A DNA stretch of 64,000 nt from Flavobacterium zhairuonense (GCF_004352915.1 NZ_SJSY01000074.1:310001-374000); one strand, 5' to 3'. Shown: positions 26,467 through 35,143, numbered from the stretch's first letter. Made by a program: numbers and translations. Notes: generated by a model from the sequence alone, not told the origin.

Positions 26467-28392
26467 TTACGAAACTACTTCTTCCAGATTTTTGTCAAAA
26501 GTTCGTTTTCCGAAAATTGTTTCTAAGTCATCTTTAAAAATAACTTCTTTTTCTATCAGTATATCAGCAAGTTGATTCAACTTGTCTTTGTTCTCCTCAA
26601 GAATTTGAATAGCTCTTTGATATTGGCCTTCAATTAGCTCTGAAATTTCAGCATCAATAATTTTTGCTGTTTCATCAGAATATGGTTTAGAGAAACTGTA
26701 TTCACTCTGTCCGCTTGAATCATAATACGTAACATTCCCGATTTTGTCATTCAAACCGTAAATCGTTACCATGGCACGAGCTTGACGCGTTACTTTCTCT
26801 AAATCGCTCAATGCGCCAGTTGAAATTCTGTCAAAAGTTACTTTTTCAGCAGCTCTACCACCCATAGTGGCACACATTTCGTCTAGCATTTGATCTGTTC
26901 TCACGATTTGTCTTTCTTCTGGCAAGTACCAAGCGGCTCCTAAACTTTGTCCACGAGGAACAATTGTTACTTTAATAAGTGGTGCAGCGTGCTCTAACAT
27001 CCAGCTAACCGTTGCGTGACCAGCTTCGTGAATGGCGATTGCTCTTTTTTCGTCTGGAGTAATGATTTTGTTTTTCTTTTCAAGACCACCAATAATTCTG
27101 TCAACAGCATCAAGAAAATCTTGTCTGTCAACAGCATCTTTATTGTTACGAGCTGCAATTAATGCTGCTTCGTTACAAACATTTGCAATATCAGCACCAG
27201 AGAAACCTGGAGTTTGTTTGGCTAAGAAATCTAAATCAAGACCTTCAACTTTTTTGATAGGAGCTAAGTGAACTTTAAAAATTTCAGCTCTCTCACGAAT
27301 ATCTGGTAAGTCAACGAAAATTTGTCTGTCAAAACGTCCAGCACGCATTAAAGCTTTGTCAAGAACATCTGCTCTGTTTGTTGCGGCTAAAACAATTACA
27401 TTAGAGTTTGTACCAAAACCGTCCATTTCTGTCAATAATTGGTTCAAAGTATTTTCTCTTTCATCGTTTCCGCCAGACATATTGCTTTTTCCTCTTGCTC
27501 TACCAACAGCATCAATCTCGTCGATGAAAATGATAGCAGGAGATTTTTCTTTTGCTTGTTTAAATAAGTCACGTACACGAGATGCACCAACACCAACAAA
27601 CATTTCAACGAAATCAGAACCTGATAATGAGAAGAAAGGGACTTGAGCTTCACCAGCAACAGCTTTTGCTAATAAAGTTTTACCAGTTCCCGGAGGCCCT
27701 ACAAGTAAAGCTCCTTTAGGAATTTTACCTCCTAAATTTGTATATTTTTCTGGATTTTTAAGGAATTCAACGATTTCTTGAATCTCTTCTTTTGCACCTT
27801 CTAAACCGGCAACATCTTTAAATGTTGTTTTGATATCTGTTTTTTCGTCAAAAAGTTTTGCTTTAGATTTTCCGATGTTGAAAATCTGTCCGCCTCCGCC
27901 AGCGCCTCCGCCAGACATTTTACGCATGATGAAAATCCACACACCAATAATGATGATAATTGGAAGAAGACTGATTAAGATATCGCTCCAATTGTTTTTC
28001 TGCAAGAAATTGAAATCTTTTAATTTTCCTTCGCTAACTGCTTTTTCAAGTTTAGTTTGGAAAATTTGATCATTACCAATTTCTAACGTATAGTGTGGTC
28101 CCTTGTTAACATTTTTGAAAATGTCTTTAGAAACCTTCTCGTTTGCTTTATCTTTTAGCGCTGCAGCTGTTAGGTAAACTTCAGCTTCGGCTTTATTATA
28201 AACGATAACTTTTTCAATTTGGCCTTTTTCTAAAAGCGTATTGAATTTAGAAGAAGTCAATTGAGCAGGCTCGCTTAAGTTAGATCCTCCGGTTGCAAAA
28301 CTTATAAATAAAAAAACTAAAAGTATTGCGGTATATATTAACCAAGGACTTATTTTAAATTTATTCGGATTTGGATTATTATCTTTAGCCAT
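26467..28392 (-). CDS. ftsH: FtsH membrane-bound ATP-dependent zinc metalloprotease
   Basis: 641 residues. Transmembrane helices lie at about 15-33 and 138-157 around a periplasmic domain. The AAA+ module has GPPGTGKT at 232-239 and FIDEIDAVG near 289; the protease motif is HEAGH at 455-459. A Gly-rich stretch follows the second helix. FtsH degrades misfolded membrane proteins and some cytoplasmic ones. The rsfS gene ends 15 bp upstream, a conserved pairing. Confidence 0.96.
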   Translation of the reverse strand: MAKDNNPNPNKFKISPWLIYTAILLVFLFISFATGGSNLSEPAQLTSSKFNTLLEKGQIEKVIVYNKAEAEVYLTAAALKDKANEKVSKDIFKNVNKGPHYTLEIGNDQIFQTKLEKAVSEGKLKDFNFLQKNNWSDILISLLPIIIIIGVWIFIMRKMSGGGAGGGGQIFNIGKSKAKLFDEKTDIKTTFKDVAGLEGAKEEIQEIVEFLKNPEKYTNLGGKIPKGALLVGPPGTGKTLLAKAVAGEAQVPFFSLSGSDFVEMFVGVGASRVRDLFKQAKEKSPAIIFIDEIDAVGRARGKSNMSGGNDERENTLNQLLTEMDGFGTNSNVIVLAATNRADVLDKALMRAGRFDRQIFVDLPDIRERAEIFKVHLAPIKKVEGLDLDFLAKQTPGFSGADIANVCNEAALIAARNNKDAVDRQDFLDAVDRIIGGLEKKNKIITPDEKRAIAIHEAGHATVSWMLEHAAPLIKVTIVPRGQSLGAAWYLPEERQIVRTDQMLDEMCATMGGRAAEKVTFDRISTGALSDLEKVTRQARAMVTIYGLNDKIGNVTYYDSSGQSEYSFSKPYSDETAKIIDAEISELIEGQYQRAIQILEENKDKLNQLADILIEKEVIFKDDLETIFGKRTFDKNLEEVVS

Positions 28393-28407
28393 TAGAAAAA
28401 TTTTTCT

Positions 28408-28779
28408 TTAGTATTTGTTTTCGATTGTAGTTATTTTGGCGTCACCCCAAAGGCTCTCGATATTATAGTATTCACGAATGTGTTTTTGGAAAACATGTAC
28501 CACGATATGCACATAATCCATCAGGACCCATTCTGCATTATCGGTTCCTTCTACGTGCCAAGGTTTGTCTTTTAAGTCTTTAGATACTGTTTTCTGTATA
28601 GAGTTTACTATGGCGTTAACTTGAGTGTTTGAAGTACCGTTGCAAATAACAAAATAGTCGCACACGGCGGTATCTATATCTCTTAAGTCAAGAATATCGA
28701 TATCATTCCCTTTTACTTCTTCAATCCCTTTGATTATGTTCGCCAATAGAACATCATTATTAATAGTCTTTTTCGCCAT
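28408..28779 (-). CDS. rsfS: Ribosome silencing factor RsfS
   Basis: 123 residues. It has the RsfS/Iojap pattern: KGNDIDILDLRDIDTAVCDYFVICNGTSNTQVNAI as alternating strands and helices, then KPWHVEG and WVLMDYVHIVVHVF. RsfS binds L14 and blocks subunit joining in starvation. It is first in the rsfS-ftsH unit and divergent from birA across 93 bp. Confidence 0.94.
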   Translation of the reverse strand: MAKKTINNDVLLANIIKGIEEVKGNDIDILDLRDIDTAVCDYFVICNGTSNTQVNAIVNSIQKTVSKDLKDKPWHVEGTDNAEWVLMDYVHIVVHVFQKHIREYYNIESLWGDAKITTIENKY

Positions 28780-28795
28780 GAATTATTTTTATGAA

Positions 28796-28829
28796 TTTGT
28801 AAAGTTACCAAAATTTGTGATTATTTTTG
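28796..28829 (+). promoter_or_regulatory. Promoter of birA
   Basis: TTTG at 28796-28799 and TATTTTTG at 28822-28829 are separated by 22 bp, within the Bacteroidota range. The ATG is 43 bp further on. Confidence 0.5.
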
Positions 28830-28872
28830 AACCTTAACAAAATATTAAATTAAGTTAATTTAAATTATTTAG

Positions 28873-29613
28873 ATGAAACTAATCAAACTCGATGCCATAG
28901 ATTCTACAAATGACTTTCTAAAGGCATTGTCAAGCCAAGATGAACTCGAGAATTTTACGGTGGTAACGGCTGAAAATCAGACAAAAGGAAAGGGGCAAAT
29001 GGGAGCAAAATGGCAGTCTGAATCTGGTAAAAACTTAATTATGAGTACCTTGGTGAAAGATTTTATATTTGATAACGAACAGGTTTTTAATTTGAGTTTA
29101 ATTGTCTCATTAAGTGTAATAGAAGTCTTAAAATCATTAAATATTCCCGAATTAAGCATAAAATGGCCAAACGACATTATGTCATACAATAAAAAAGTCG
29201 GTGGCATATTAATCGAAAATACCATCAAAAGTGATGGCAGAATCGTGTCAGTTGTCGGATTAGGGCTCAATGTCAATCAGACTAATTTTGACGAATTGCC
29301 AAATGCTTCTTCATTGGCAGTTATTTTAGGTAAAGCTTTAAATAAAGATATTTTACCAGAAATGATTGTTGAAAAAATAAAAGAGAAAATTAATTCGTGG
29401 GAAAATAAAGCTGCTGATTTTTGGGACAATTATTACAATACATTATTCCGAAAAGGTGTCCCAATGCCTTTTAAAGACCTGCATCCGAATTCATCTGGAC
29501 AAAATTTTATGGGAATTATCCAAGGCGTTTCTTCAATTGGAAAATTGCAAGTTTTGCTGGAAGATGATTCGATTTCAGAATTTGACATCAAGGAAATTCA
29601 GATGCTTTATTAG
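28873..29613 (+). CDS. birA: Biotin-[acetyl-CoA carboxylase] ligase
   Basis: 246 residues. It starts with the ligase core (DAIDSTNDFLK), then GKGQMGAKWQSESGKNL as biotinyl-AMP loop, IKWPNDIMSYNKKVGGILIEN and GLGLNVNQ. There is no N-terminal helix-turn-helix, so it is a class I enzyme without repressor function. It attaches biotin to the carboxyl carrier protein. An octad repeat starts 2 bp after the stop codon. Confidence 0.94.
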   Translation: MKLIKLDAIDSTNDFLKALSSQDELENFTVVTAENQTKGKGQMGAKWQSESGKNLIMSTLVKDFIFDNEQVFNLSLIVSLSVIEVLKSLNIPELSIKWPNDIMSYNKKVGGILIENTIKSDGRIVSVVGLGLNVNQTNFDELPNASSLAVILGKALNKDILPEMIVEKIKEKINSWENKAADFWDNYYNTLFRKGVPMPFKDLHPNSSGQNFMGIIQGVSSIGKLQVLLEDDSISEFDIKEIQMLY

Positions 29614-29615
29614 AG

Positions 29616-29647
29616 GGACAAAGGGGCAAAGTTACAAAGGGGCAAAG
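29616..29647. repeat. Octad repeat, four units of NNNCAAAG
   Basis: GGACAAAG, GGGCAAAG, TTACAAAG and GGGCAAAG follow with an exact 8-bp period directly after birA. Confidence 0.8.
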
Positions 29648-29665
29648 GTTTCTTATTGAAACTGT

Positions 29666-30319
29666 TTAACTCGGGTTGATTATTGGTTTTGGTTCTATTT
29701 TTTTGTTCCAATAAATGATGTAGAATGTTCCTAAAATGGATGGCATAATCCAGGCGATCAAACTTCCGATTCCTAATCCTGCGACGATATATGCGGTAAT
29801 AGAGGCGATTAAAGCGCCCATCATTTTTCCGATATGTTTTGAAAGCCAGTTTCTGTTGGTTTCTGAGAAGTTTTTGAAAAAGATAAAATCTTTTACGGTC
29901 ATAAAAAGCCCAAATCCGCCGAAAAATGTAAATAAGATTCCGTTTGCAATATGATTTAGTTGACAATACAAACCTATCGAAATCATTATTACAGAAAAGA
30001 AAAGCATTGTTCCAGAAATTATTTTGTCAGTCAAATCGGCTTTTGATTTTGTTTTGAAGCTTAAAGCTCGATTTCCTGAAACAACAAGATAAATAGTGAA
30101 CAATCCGATAAGGAATAAAAAAAAATTTTGATGTTTTGGCATCCAGCAAATTGGCAGTGAAATAAGCGAGCTTGTAATCATTCCGATCGAAAATAATTTT
30201 CCCATTCGTTTATGCAGTTTTCCGCCTTTTTTGACAACGATACTTCCAATTCCGGTAATTAATCCGATTCCTCCAAAAAATGCGTGAATGTAAATTAAAA
30301 TCTTAATAGCTGATTCCAT
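29666..30319 (-). CDS. DUF2306-like multi-pass membrane protein
   Basis: 217 residues with about seven hydrophobic segments and short charged loops (VKKGGKLHKRMGKLFS, SETNRNWLSKHIGKMMGA). Conserved histidines in HAFFGGIG, LHKRMGK and KHIGKMM resemble haem- or copper-type membrane proteins of the DUF2306 kind, but this is a pattern impression. It is alone between birA and the SRPBCC gene. Confidence 0.65.
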   Translation of the reverse strand: MESAIKILIYIHAFFGGIGLITGIGSIVVKKGGKLHKRMGKLFSIGMITSSLISLPICWMPKHQNFFLFLIGLFTIYLVVSGNRALSFKTKSKADLTDKIISGTMLFFSVIMISIGLYCQLNHIANGILFTFFGGFGLFMTVKDFIFFKNFSETNRNWLSKHIGKMMGALIASITAYIVAGLGIGSLIAWIMPSILGTFYIIYWNKKIEPKPIINPS

Positions 30320-30426
30320 TTTGATATGTTTTAGTTTGATGATTCAAACTTCGATCAATATTTCAACGGAAAATAATTTTTGCTGCTGAACTGTGATTTT
30401 TTGTGGATGAAGTGTTTGTTTTAGAG

Positions 30427-30458
30427 GGACAAAGGGGCAAAGGGGGAAAGTAACAAAG
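30427..30458. repeat. Octad repeat, four units of NNN(C/G)AAAG
   Basis: GGACAAAG, GGGCAAAG, GGGGAAAG and TAACAAAG with 8-bp period, followed by CTTTTTT. The unit order resembles the copy at 29616-29647, about 800 bp away. Confidence 0.78.
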
Positions 30459-30544
30459 CTTTTTTATCATTTCTTCTTTTAGTCGAAATGAAGAAAATAA
30501 ATCAGCTCAATCTGCAAAATCTGCGAGAGAAAATTTAAAATAAA

Positions 30545-30570
30545 AAAGCCTGATCGTTAAATCAGGCTTT
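30545..30570 (-). terminator. Intrinsic terminator of the SRPBCC gene
   Basis: AAAGCCTGAT at 30545-30554 pairs with ATCAGGCTTT at 30561-30570. On the minus strand T residues follow. Confidence 0.7.
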
Positions 30571-30603
30571 CATTTATAATTCACAATTAATAATTTACCA
30601 TTA

Positions 30604-30996
30604 TTAAAGTTTATTCATATTGTTTGCAAGGGTTTCAATAAACTTGCTGATTGGCCCTTTGATCATCATGGCCATCATAGCGTTGAATTCGCCTTCGAAG
30701 AATAATTGAACTGCGCTTTCAGAATCAGAAACACTATCAATGTTTGAAGTCAAAGTAAACGGAAGCTTATCGCTTGCAGCACCCAAAACAATTTTGTTTG
30801 GTGCTACTTTATCTTTCATTTTTAATTTGATTTCCGGCATCCCTTTCAATCCAAAAATAAAAGCGTCTTCACCAGTCACTTCAAATTTAGCGATATTGTC
30901 TGGCATTAATTTTTCGAAATTCTTTACATCAGTCAATTGATCAAATAAATCTTGAGCTGATTTCTGAACAGTAACTTTTGGACTTTCTAAGTTCAT
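30604..30996 (-). CDS. Small SRPBCC (START-like) protein
   Basis: 130 residues. The helix-grip pattern is visible: a strand with VTVQKSAQDLFDQLTDVKNFEKLMP, a beta-rich middle and a long C-terminal helix (MAMMIKGPISKFIETLANNMNKL). Such proteins bind hydrophobic ligands in the cytoplasm. It lies 197 bp after pyrE on the same strand, separated by repeats, and may be read through from it. Confidence 0.75.
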   Translation of the reverse strand: MNLESPKVTVQKSAQDLFDQLTDVKNFEKLMPDNIAKFEVTGEDAFIFGLKGMPEIKLKMKDKVAPNKIVLGAASDKLPFTLTSNIDSVSDSESAVQLFFEGEFNAMMAMMIKGPISKFIETLANNMNKL

Positions 30997-31019
30997 ATGT
31001 TGTTTTTTAATTTTTATTT

Positions 31020-31088
31020 AACCGCAAAGGGCGCTAGGTTTTTTATAAACTTTATATATAATTCCGCAAAGTTCGCAAAGCTCGAATC
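31020..31088. repeat. Degenerate CGCAAAG-type repeat
   Basis: The plus strand holds ACCGCAAAGGGCGC and, 40 bp later, TCCGCAAAGTTCGCAAAGCTC with a 9-bp period. It is a relative of the arms of the large palindrome at 40867-40987. Confidence 0.55.
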
Positions 31089-31125
31089 TTTATAAATTCC
31101 AAAAAAGAGCAAAGCGATTTTTTAG

Positions 31126-31195
31126 AAAATCTAAAATCTAAAATCTAAAATCTAAAATCTAAAATCTAAAATCTAAAATCTAAAATCTAAAATCT
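31126..31195. repeat. Ten tandem copies of the heptamer AAAATCT
   Basis: The 70 bp are ten perfect copies of AAAATCT. The array ends inside the pyrE stop codon (TAG at 31196-31194 on the minus strand). Copy number could vary between strains without changing PyrE. Confidence 0.9.
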
Positions 31196-31838
31196 ATTCT
31201 TGTCCCCAAGTTGATGGGCTTTGGCTCCATTCAAGCAATGTTGATTGCTGATCTTCAGTGATATATTGTTTTTGAACAGCTAAGCTTAAAAGATTTTCGT
31301 AATTGCTCAAAGTGAATAAATCAATATTTGCTTCTTTGAAATTTTCTTCAGCAACACCAAAGCCGTATGTGAAGATCGCGGCCATACCTTTAATATTAGC
31401 ACCTTCGCTTCTTAACGCTTCAACAGCCATCAAACTGCTTTTTCCAGTACTAATTAAATCTTCGACAACTACAACATTTTGTCCTTTTTGTAAAAAACCT
31501 TCAACTTGGTTTTGTCTTCCGTGTTTTTTAGGTTCCGGACGCACATATACGAAAGGAAGACCTAAACTTTCGGCAACCAAAATTCCAACACCAATGGCTC
31601 CAGTAGCAACACCAGCAATCACATCAGGTTTTCCAAATTGTTTTTCAATGTTTTTAGCAAATTCATCACGAACATAGTTTCTGATGCTCGGAAATGAAAG
31701 AATTAACCTATTATCACAGTAAATAGGCGATTTCCAACCAGAAGCCCACGTAAAAGGATTTTCGGGATTCAATTTAATTGCATTTATTTGCAAAAGCAAT
31801 TCGGCTGTTTTTTCGGCAGTATCTTTATTAAAAATCAT
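31194..31838 (-). CDS. pyrE: Orotate phosphoribosyltransferase
   Basis: 214 residues from ATG 31838 (a TTG 11 codons earlier is less likely). Motifs are FTWASGWKSPIYCDNR at the N-terminus, VIAGVATGAIG, and the PRPP loop VVVVEDLISTGKSS. It converts orotate and PRPP to OMP in pyrimidine synthesis. The start lies 4 bp after a perfect promoter -7 box, so the mRNA is predicted leaderless. It is divergent from the NUDIX gene with only 7 bp between the two start codons. Confidence 0.95.
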   Translation of the reverse strand: MIFNKDTAEKTAELLLQINAIKLNPENPFTWASGWKSPIYCDNRLILSFPSIRNYVRDEFAKNIEKQFGKPDVIAGVATGAIGVGILVAESLGLPFVYVRPEPKKHGRQNQVEGFLQKGQNVVVVEDLISTGKSSLMAVEALRSEGANIKGMAAIFTYGFGVAEENFKEANIDLFTLSNYENLLSLAVQKQYITEDQQSTLLEWSQSPSTWGQE

Positions 31839-31842
31839 AATA

Positions 31843-31872
31843 CAAATGTATAAAGTTTTTGTAAACGACAAA
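31843..31872 (-). promoter_or_regulatory. Promoter of pyrE, inside the NUDIX coding region
   Basis: On the minus strand TTTG (31872-31869), 18 bp, then TACATTTG (31850-31843) match the Bacteroidota consensus exactly. The box overlaps the NUDIX start codon and ends 4 bp before the pyrE ATG. Confidence 0.75.
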
Positions 31873-32484
31873 CCACTTTTTTTGACAAATGAAATCTCGA
31901 AAGAAACAGATTTCCAATTGTTCTTGTTAGAAAGTATTGATATCGAACAGCTTATTATAAAAATTTTTCAAAATAAAATTCAAAAAGCGATTCTGTATCA
32001 TCCAGATGAAAGTGAGATAATGAAAACCCTGAAAGCCAAAATTCCAGTGAATAAAGCTGGTGGAGGCTTTGTCTACAACAAGAAAGGCGAAGTCTTATTC
32101 ATCTTTAGAAACGGAAAATGGGATCTGCCAAAAGGCGGTATCGAAAAAGGGGAAGACATTGAAGCGACGGCTATGCGTGAGGTAGAGGAGGAGACAGGAG
32201 TAAACAAGCTTCGTATTACGAATAAACTTCAAAAAACCTATCATATCTTTAAACGTAACGGAAAATACAAGCTCAAAATTACGCATTGGTTCGAAATGCA
32301 ATCTGATTTTGAGGGAACACCTCACGGACAACTAGAAGAAGGAATTGAAAAAGTTGCTTGGTTAAATCGAGAACAAATCAAAGAAGCACTTAAAAATTCT
32401 TATGAAAACATTAAATTGTTGTTTCAAGAAGAAAATTACGCTTCTGTAGATTTAAAAACAAAAAAAGAAAATTTAGAATCTTAA
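31846..32484 (+). CDS. NUDIX hydrolase
   Basis: 212 residues. The NUDIX box is G-x5-E-x7-REVEEETG within GGIEKGEDIEATAM plus REVEEETGV. The preceding strand VNKAGGGFVYNKKGEVLFIFR is typical of diadenosine-polyphosphate-type NUDIX enzymes. An extra N-terminal domain of about 60 residues has no clear assignment. The start ATG is overlapped by the pyrE promoter, so expression of the two genes may compete. A weak -7-like box TATCTTTA lies at 31820-31827. Confidence 0.88.
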   Translation: MYKVFVNDKPLFLTNEISKETDFQLFLLESIDIEQLIIKIFQNKIQKAILYHPDESEIMKTLKAKIPVNKAGGGFVYNKKGEVLFIFRNGKWDLPKGGIEKGEDIEATAMREVEEETGVNKLRITNKLQKTYHIFKRNGKYKLKITHWFEMQSDFEGTPHGQLEEGIEKVAWLNREQIKEALKNSYENIKLLFQEENYASVDLKTKKENLES

Positions 32485-32505
32485 AATTTCTAAACAAAAA
32501 GCTAC

Positions 32506-32541
32506 AAAAAAGCCCAGTAACAAATGGTATTGGGCTTTTTT
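32506..32541 (+). terminator. Intrinsic terminator of the NUDIX gene
   Basis: AAAAAAGCCCAGTA pairs with TATTGGGCTTTTTT, a strong stem with T run 22 bp after the NUDIX stop. Confidence 0.8.
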
Positions 32542-32654
32542 AATATCATAAAATGTTAAAGACTTATAAAAAAGAGCTATTTATACTGATATGAAATCTC
32601 AGTTCGCGAATCAACATCAACAATTCCATTAGTTGTTGCCGTGCGCAAAATAGT

Positions 32655-33473
32655 CTATTTCTCCATTTGATTTTTGTCGTTCATGCTATAATTAAATTTT
32701 GTGATATCTGTTTGTTTATCAGTGATTATAGGATTTCTAAAAGTAGTCGAATATTCAGAAACCAAGTTTTCAGAAATCCTCGTTAAAATAGAATTACCAG
32801 GATGTAAACGACATAAAAAACTATTTAGTTTCCATTCTTTTCCAAAAATAAATTGATTGATCTGAAGTTCATTTTTTAAGTTGCTATACTTGTAATTTAC
32901 AGAAGTGCCTTTACTATTTTTATTAAATTCCGAAGCCTCTGTGAGGTTGCCATTTTCATATGTAAAAATGTAGTTATAGTCGCTATTTGCTACTGTTTTT
33001 TTGATAATATTATAGTTTGCATCGACGAAAAACTCTATTGTTTCTGAGTTTCCTGATTGCGATTTAAATGCACGAAGTATTCTATCTGAAAGATATGTAA
33101 AGGTATATTTAAAAGCACTTAAATTAAAATCAAGGTTACCCGGAATCTGGTTGAATTCAATTATTCTACCTTTATTATCGTATTTGTATGTTGTTGTTTT
33201 TAAAACTTTTCCAATATCTACATTTTCTACTATTTTCGATACTAATCCTTTTTCATTATAAGTGTATTCATCGCCAAAATCAGAGTTTTCATATTTGATA
33301 TTTATCAATTTATTGTCATCAAAATTGTAAACTTTATGTATCCATAATTCATTATCCAGATATTGATTTTCCTCAATACTAATAAGTTCACTTTTAATTT
33401 CAGAACTACCCAATTCTTCGTTTGAGCATGAAATCATGCAAAGTCCAATAAGTAATATTGCTATTTTTTTCAT
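32655..33473 (-). CDS. Lipoprotein with YD-like repeats, cut short by an in-frame TAG
   Basis: 272 residues. The lipobox MISCSNEE gives C16. The rest is a beta-rich chain of YD-like units (YTYNEKGLVSKIV, YKYDNKGRIIEF, FTYENGNLTEAS, FNYSMNDKNQMEK) as in Bacteroidota surface lipoproteins and RHS-like repeats. The stop TAG at 32657-32655 is followed in the same frame by 25 more codons of protein-like sequence ending EISYQYK and a TAG at 32579-32577. This looks like a late nonsense mutation. The function is unknown, and the protein may still be made in shortened form. Confidence 0.8.
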   Translation of the reverse strand: MKKIAILLIGLCMISCSNEELGSSEIKSELISIEENQYLDNELWIHKVYNFDDNKLINIKYENSDFGDEYTYNEKGLVSKIVENVDIGKVLKTTTYKYDNKGRIIEFNQIPGNLDFNLSAFKYTFTYLSDRILRAFKSQSGNSETIEFFVDANYNIIKKTVANSDYNYIFTYENGNLTEASEFNKNSKGTSVNYKYSNLKNELQINQFIFGKEWKLNSFLCRLHPGNSILTRISENLVSEYSTTFRNPIITDKQTDITKFNYSMNDKNQMEK

Positions 33474-33566
33474 TTTGCTTTTTGTTTGCGTTATATTTTA
33501 TAGTACAAAAAGCTTGAAAAGGTTGCGTTGTGGCAGCAGTTTAAAATTTGGAGTTTAAATAGTAGG

Positions 33567-33690
33567 GCGTGCCACCATCCCGATAAAAGGGCTAATTCAG
33601 TTTGCGCTTATTCGCCCTTTTATCGGTATGCTGTCGGGCTATCCGCGCTACTTCGGTAGCCAGCTTCTATCCCTCACGCGGCGCCAAACT
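33567..33690. ncRNA. Candidate structured RNA with three helices
   Basis: Closing helix GCGTG (33567-33571) with CACGC (33675-33679); a perfect 13-bp hairpin at 33580-33592 with 33614-33626; and a GCTAC-TTCG-GTAGC hairpin at 33647-33660, a very stable UUCG tetraloop. Together they form a three-way junction. GC content is far above the surroundings. From memory, similar GGGCGT...TCGGGCT.TCCGC...CACGC elements are widespread in Flavobacteriales intergenic DNA. Whether it is an independent RNA or a mobile repeat is unknown. Confidence 0.55.
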
Positions 33691-33722
33691 TTATCTTTAA
33701 TTTTTTTTTAATGCTTAAAGTT

Positions 33723-35117
33723 TCAATTTAGTGTATTCAATTTTAGAATTTCATTTTTCAACTCTTCAGGTGTTACCGGATTAAATTGCAAATTCTTCTC
33801 AGATTTTTCGCTAGTTGTAGTTTCTTTAATAGCTAAAAATGGTTTGCCTTCAAAATATTTAATAGCAACGATTGTAATTTTCTCTTTTAAAAGCGAATTA
33901 TAAAAAACAACTTTTTTAGGACTTAATGCACCTTTCATAATTGATTTAAAACGATGGTAAATGATACTAATCGAAACATTACTCTCATCTTCAACAATAA
34001 CCCCGTAATTAAATACTAACGATGGAATATAGGTTAAAAATCGATCACAATTTAGGTAGCCTAGTTTTGAACTGCTGAACGCATAATAATTTATTTCATC
34101 AGCTTTTATATTGTCATCAGTTTTAGTACTATAGGGTTCCACAATGCGATTACTGTTATAATTTCTCGAAGTAGAAATCTCGTAATCTTCAGATTTTATG
34201 GTAATTGGTATACTATAGATACAGTTTACAGGAATGCCTTTTATTTTGCCGGGAGTAAATTTTCCTAGTTTTTTGAGAACTCTAAGATATTCATCATCGG
34301 CGGTTCTGCTCAAACCTTTTATTATCTTGATATTAGTGACATTTCCTTCTTTGTTTACAACAAACGAAGCATATATTTTGCCACTAATTTCTTCTTCAGG
34401 AAGTCTGTAATTTTTGCCAATGAATTTGTACAAGGCGTCATTTCCGCCAATATATACTGGCTTTTCATCAACATCGCTAAAAGTCTGTGCTAAATCAACC
34501 GAGTTTTTGTCGACAATCCAATTGATTTGATCTTTTTGCCAATTTCCATAAAAAAGCTGCATTCCTTCTTTATTTCCCTTTTGAGGAAAAGCAATTTCGA
34601 TATTCTTTCCTTTTTTTAATCCACATTTTTCTTCATTTGCAGTTGCAACAATATGCAACATACCATTGGTTTCTATTATTTTTCCATTAGAAGTGGTCGA
34701 AAGTCCATCCAAAATCATATCCGAAATAGCGTAATATTCCTTAACCGATATTTTGATTTTTCCTGTTGCTTCCTTTCCTGATTTAAGCAAAACAAGTGAG
34801 TTTGCTTTAAAAGTAATTTTAGTTTTCTCAGCACAAACAATTGTTGTGTCTTTCAGATTATTTATCAAAAAGAATTGTGGCTTTTTGTCATTTTTAATGA
34901 AAAAATCGGCTAATAACTTTCTGTCTTCGGCCAAATTACTTTTTGACGAGTCAACAGCTGCGGAATCCTTCTTTAAAGAATCCTCCAGAATAGTTTTCTT
35001 TTCAGTTTTTAGCCCTGAAGCGTTGGGATTAGATTTAAGATTATCCTCTTTTGACTCATTTTTACATGAAGAAATACCTAAAATAAATGCAACTAGAAGT
35101 ACAAGTTTAAATTTCAT
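33723..35117 (-). CDS. Lipoprotein with TonB C-terminal-like domain
   Basis: 464 residues from ATG 35117, which opens a lipoprotein signal (MKFKLVLLVAFILGISSC). A start 19 codons upstream would bury this signal and is rejected. Residues about 225-315 match a TonB-type C-terminal domain (LPEEEISGKIYASFVVNKEGNV, then FTPGKIKGIPVNCIYSIPITI). TonB links the proton gradient to outer-membrane receptors, but as a lipoprotein this one may be only a TonB-like adaptor. Its first 39 residues are paralogous to the truncated ORF at 36360-36479. Confidence 0.75.
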   Translation of the reverse strand: MKFKLVLLVAFILGISSCKNESKEDNLKSNPNASGLKTEKKTILEDSLKKDSAAVDSSKSNLAEDRKLLADFFIKNDKKPQFFLINNLKDTTIVCAEKTKITFKANSLVLLKSGKEATGKIKISVKEYYAISDMILDGLSTTSNGKIIETNGMLHIVATANEEKCGLKKGKNIEIAFPQKGNKEGMQLFYGNWQKDQINWIVDKNSVDLAQTFSDVDEKPVYIGGNDALYKFIGKNYRLPEEEISGKIYASFVVNKEGNVTNIKIIKGLSRTADDEYLRVLKKLGKFTPGKIKGIPVNCIYSIPITIKSEDYEISTSRNYNSNRIVEPYSTKTDDNIKADEINYYAFSSSKLGYLNCDRFLTYIPSLVFNYGVIVEDESNVSISIIYHRFKSIMKGALSPKKVVFYNSLLKEKITIVAIKYFEGKPFLAIKETTTSEKSEKNLQFNPVTPEELKNEILKLNTLN

Positions 35118-35143
35118 CAGACAAGTTTTTAAATGAACTATTT

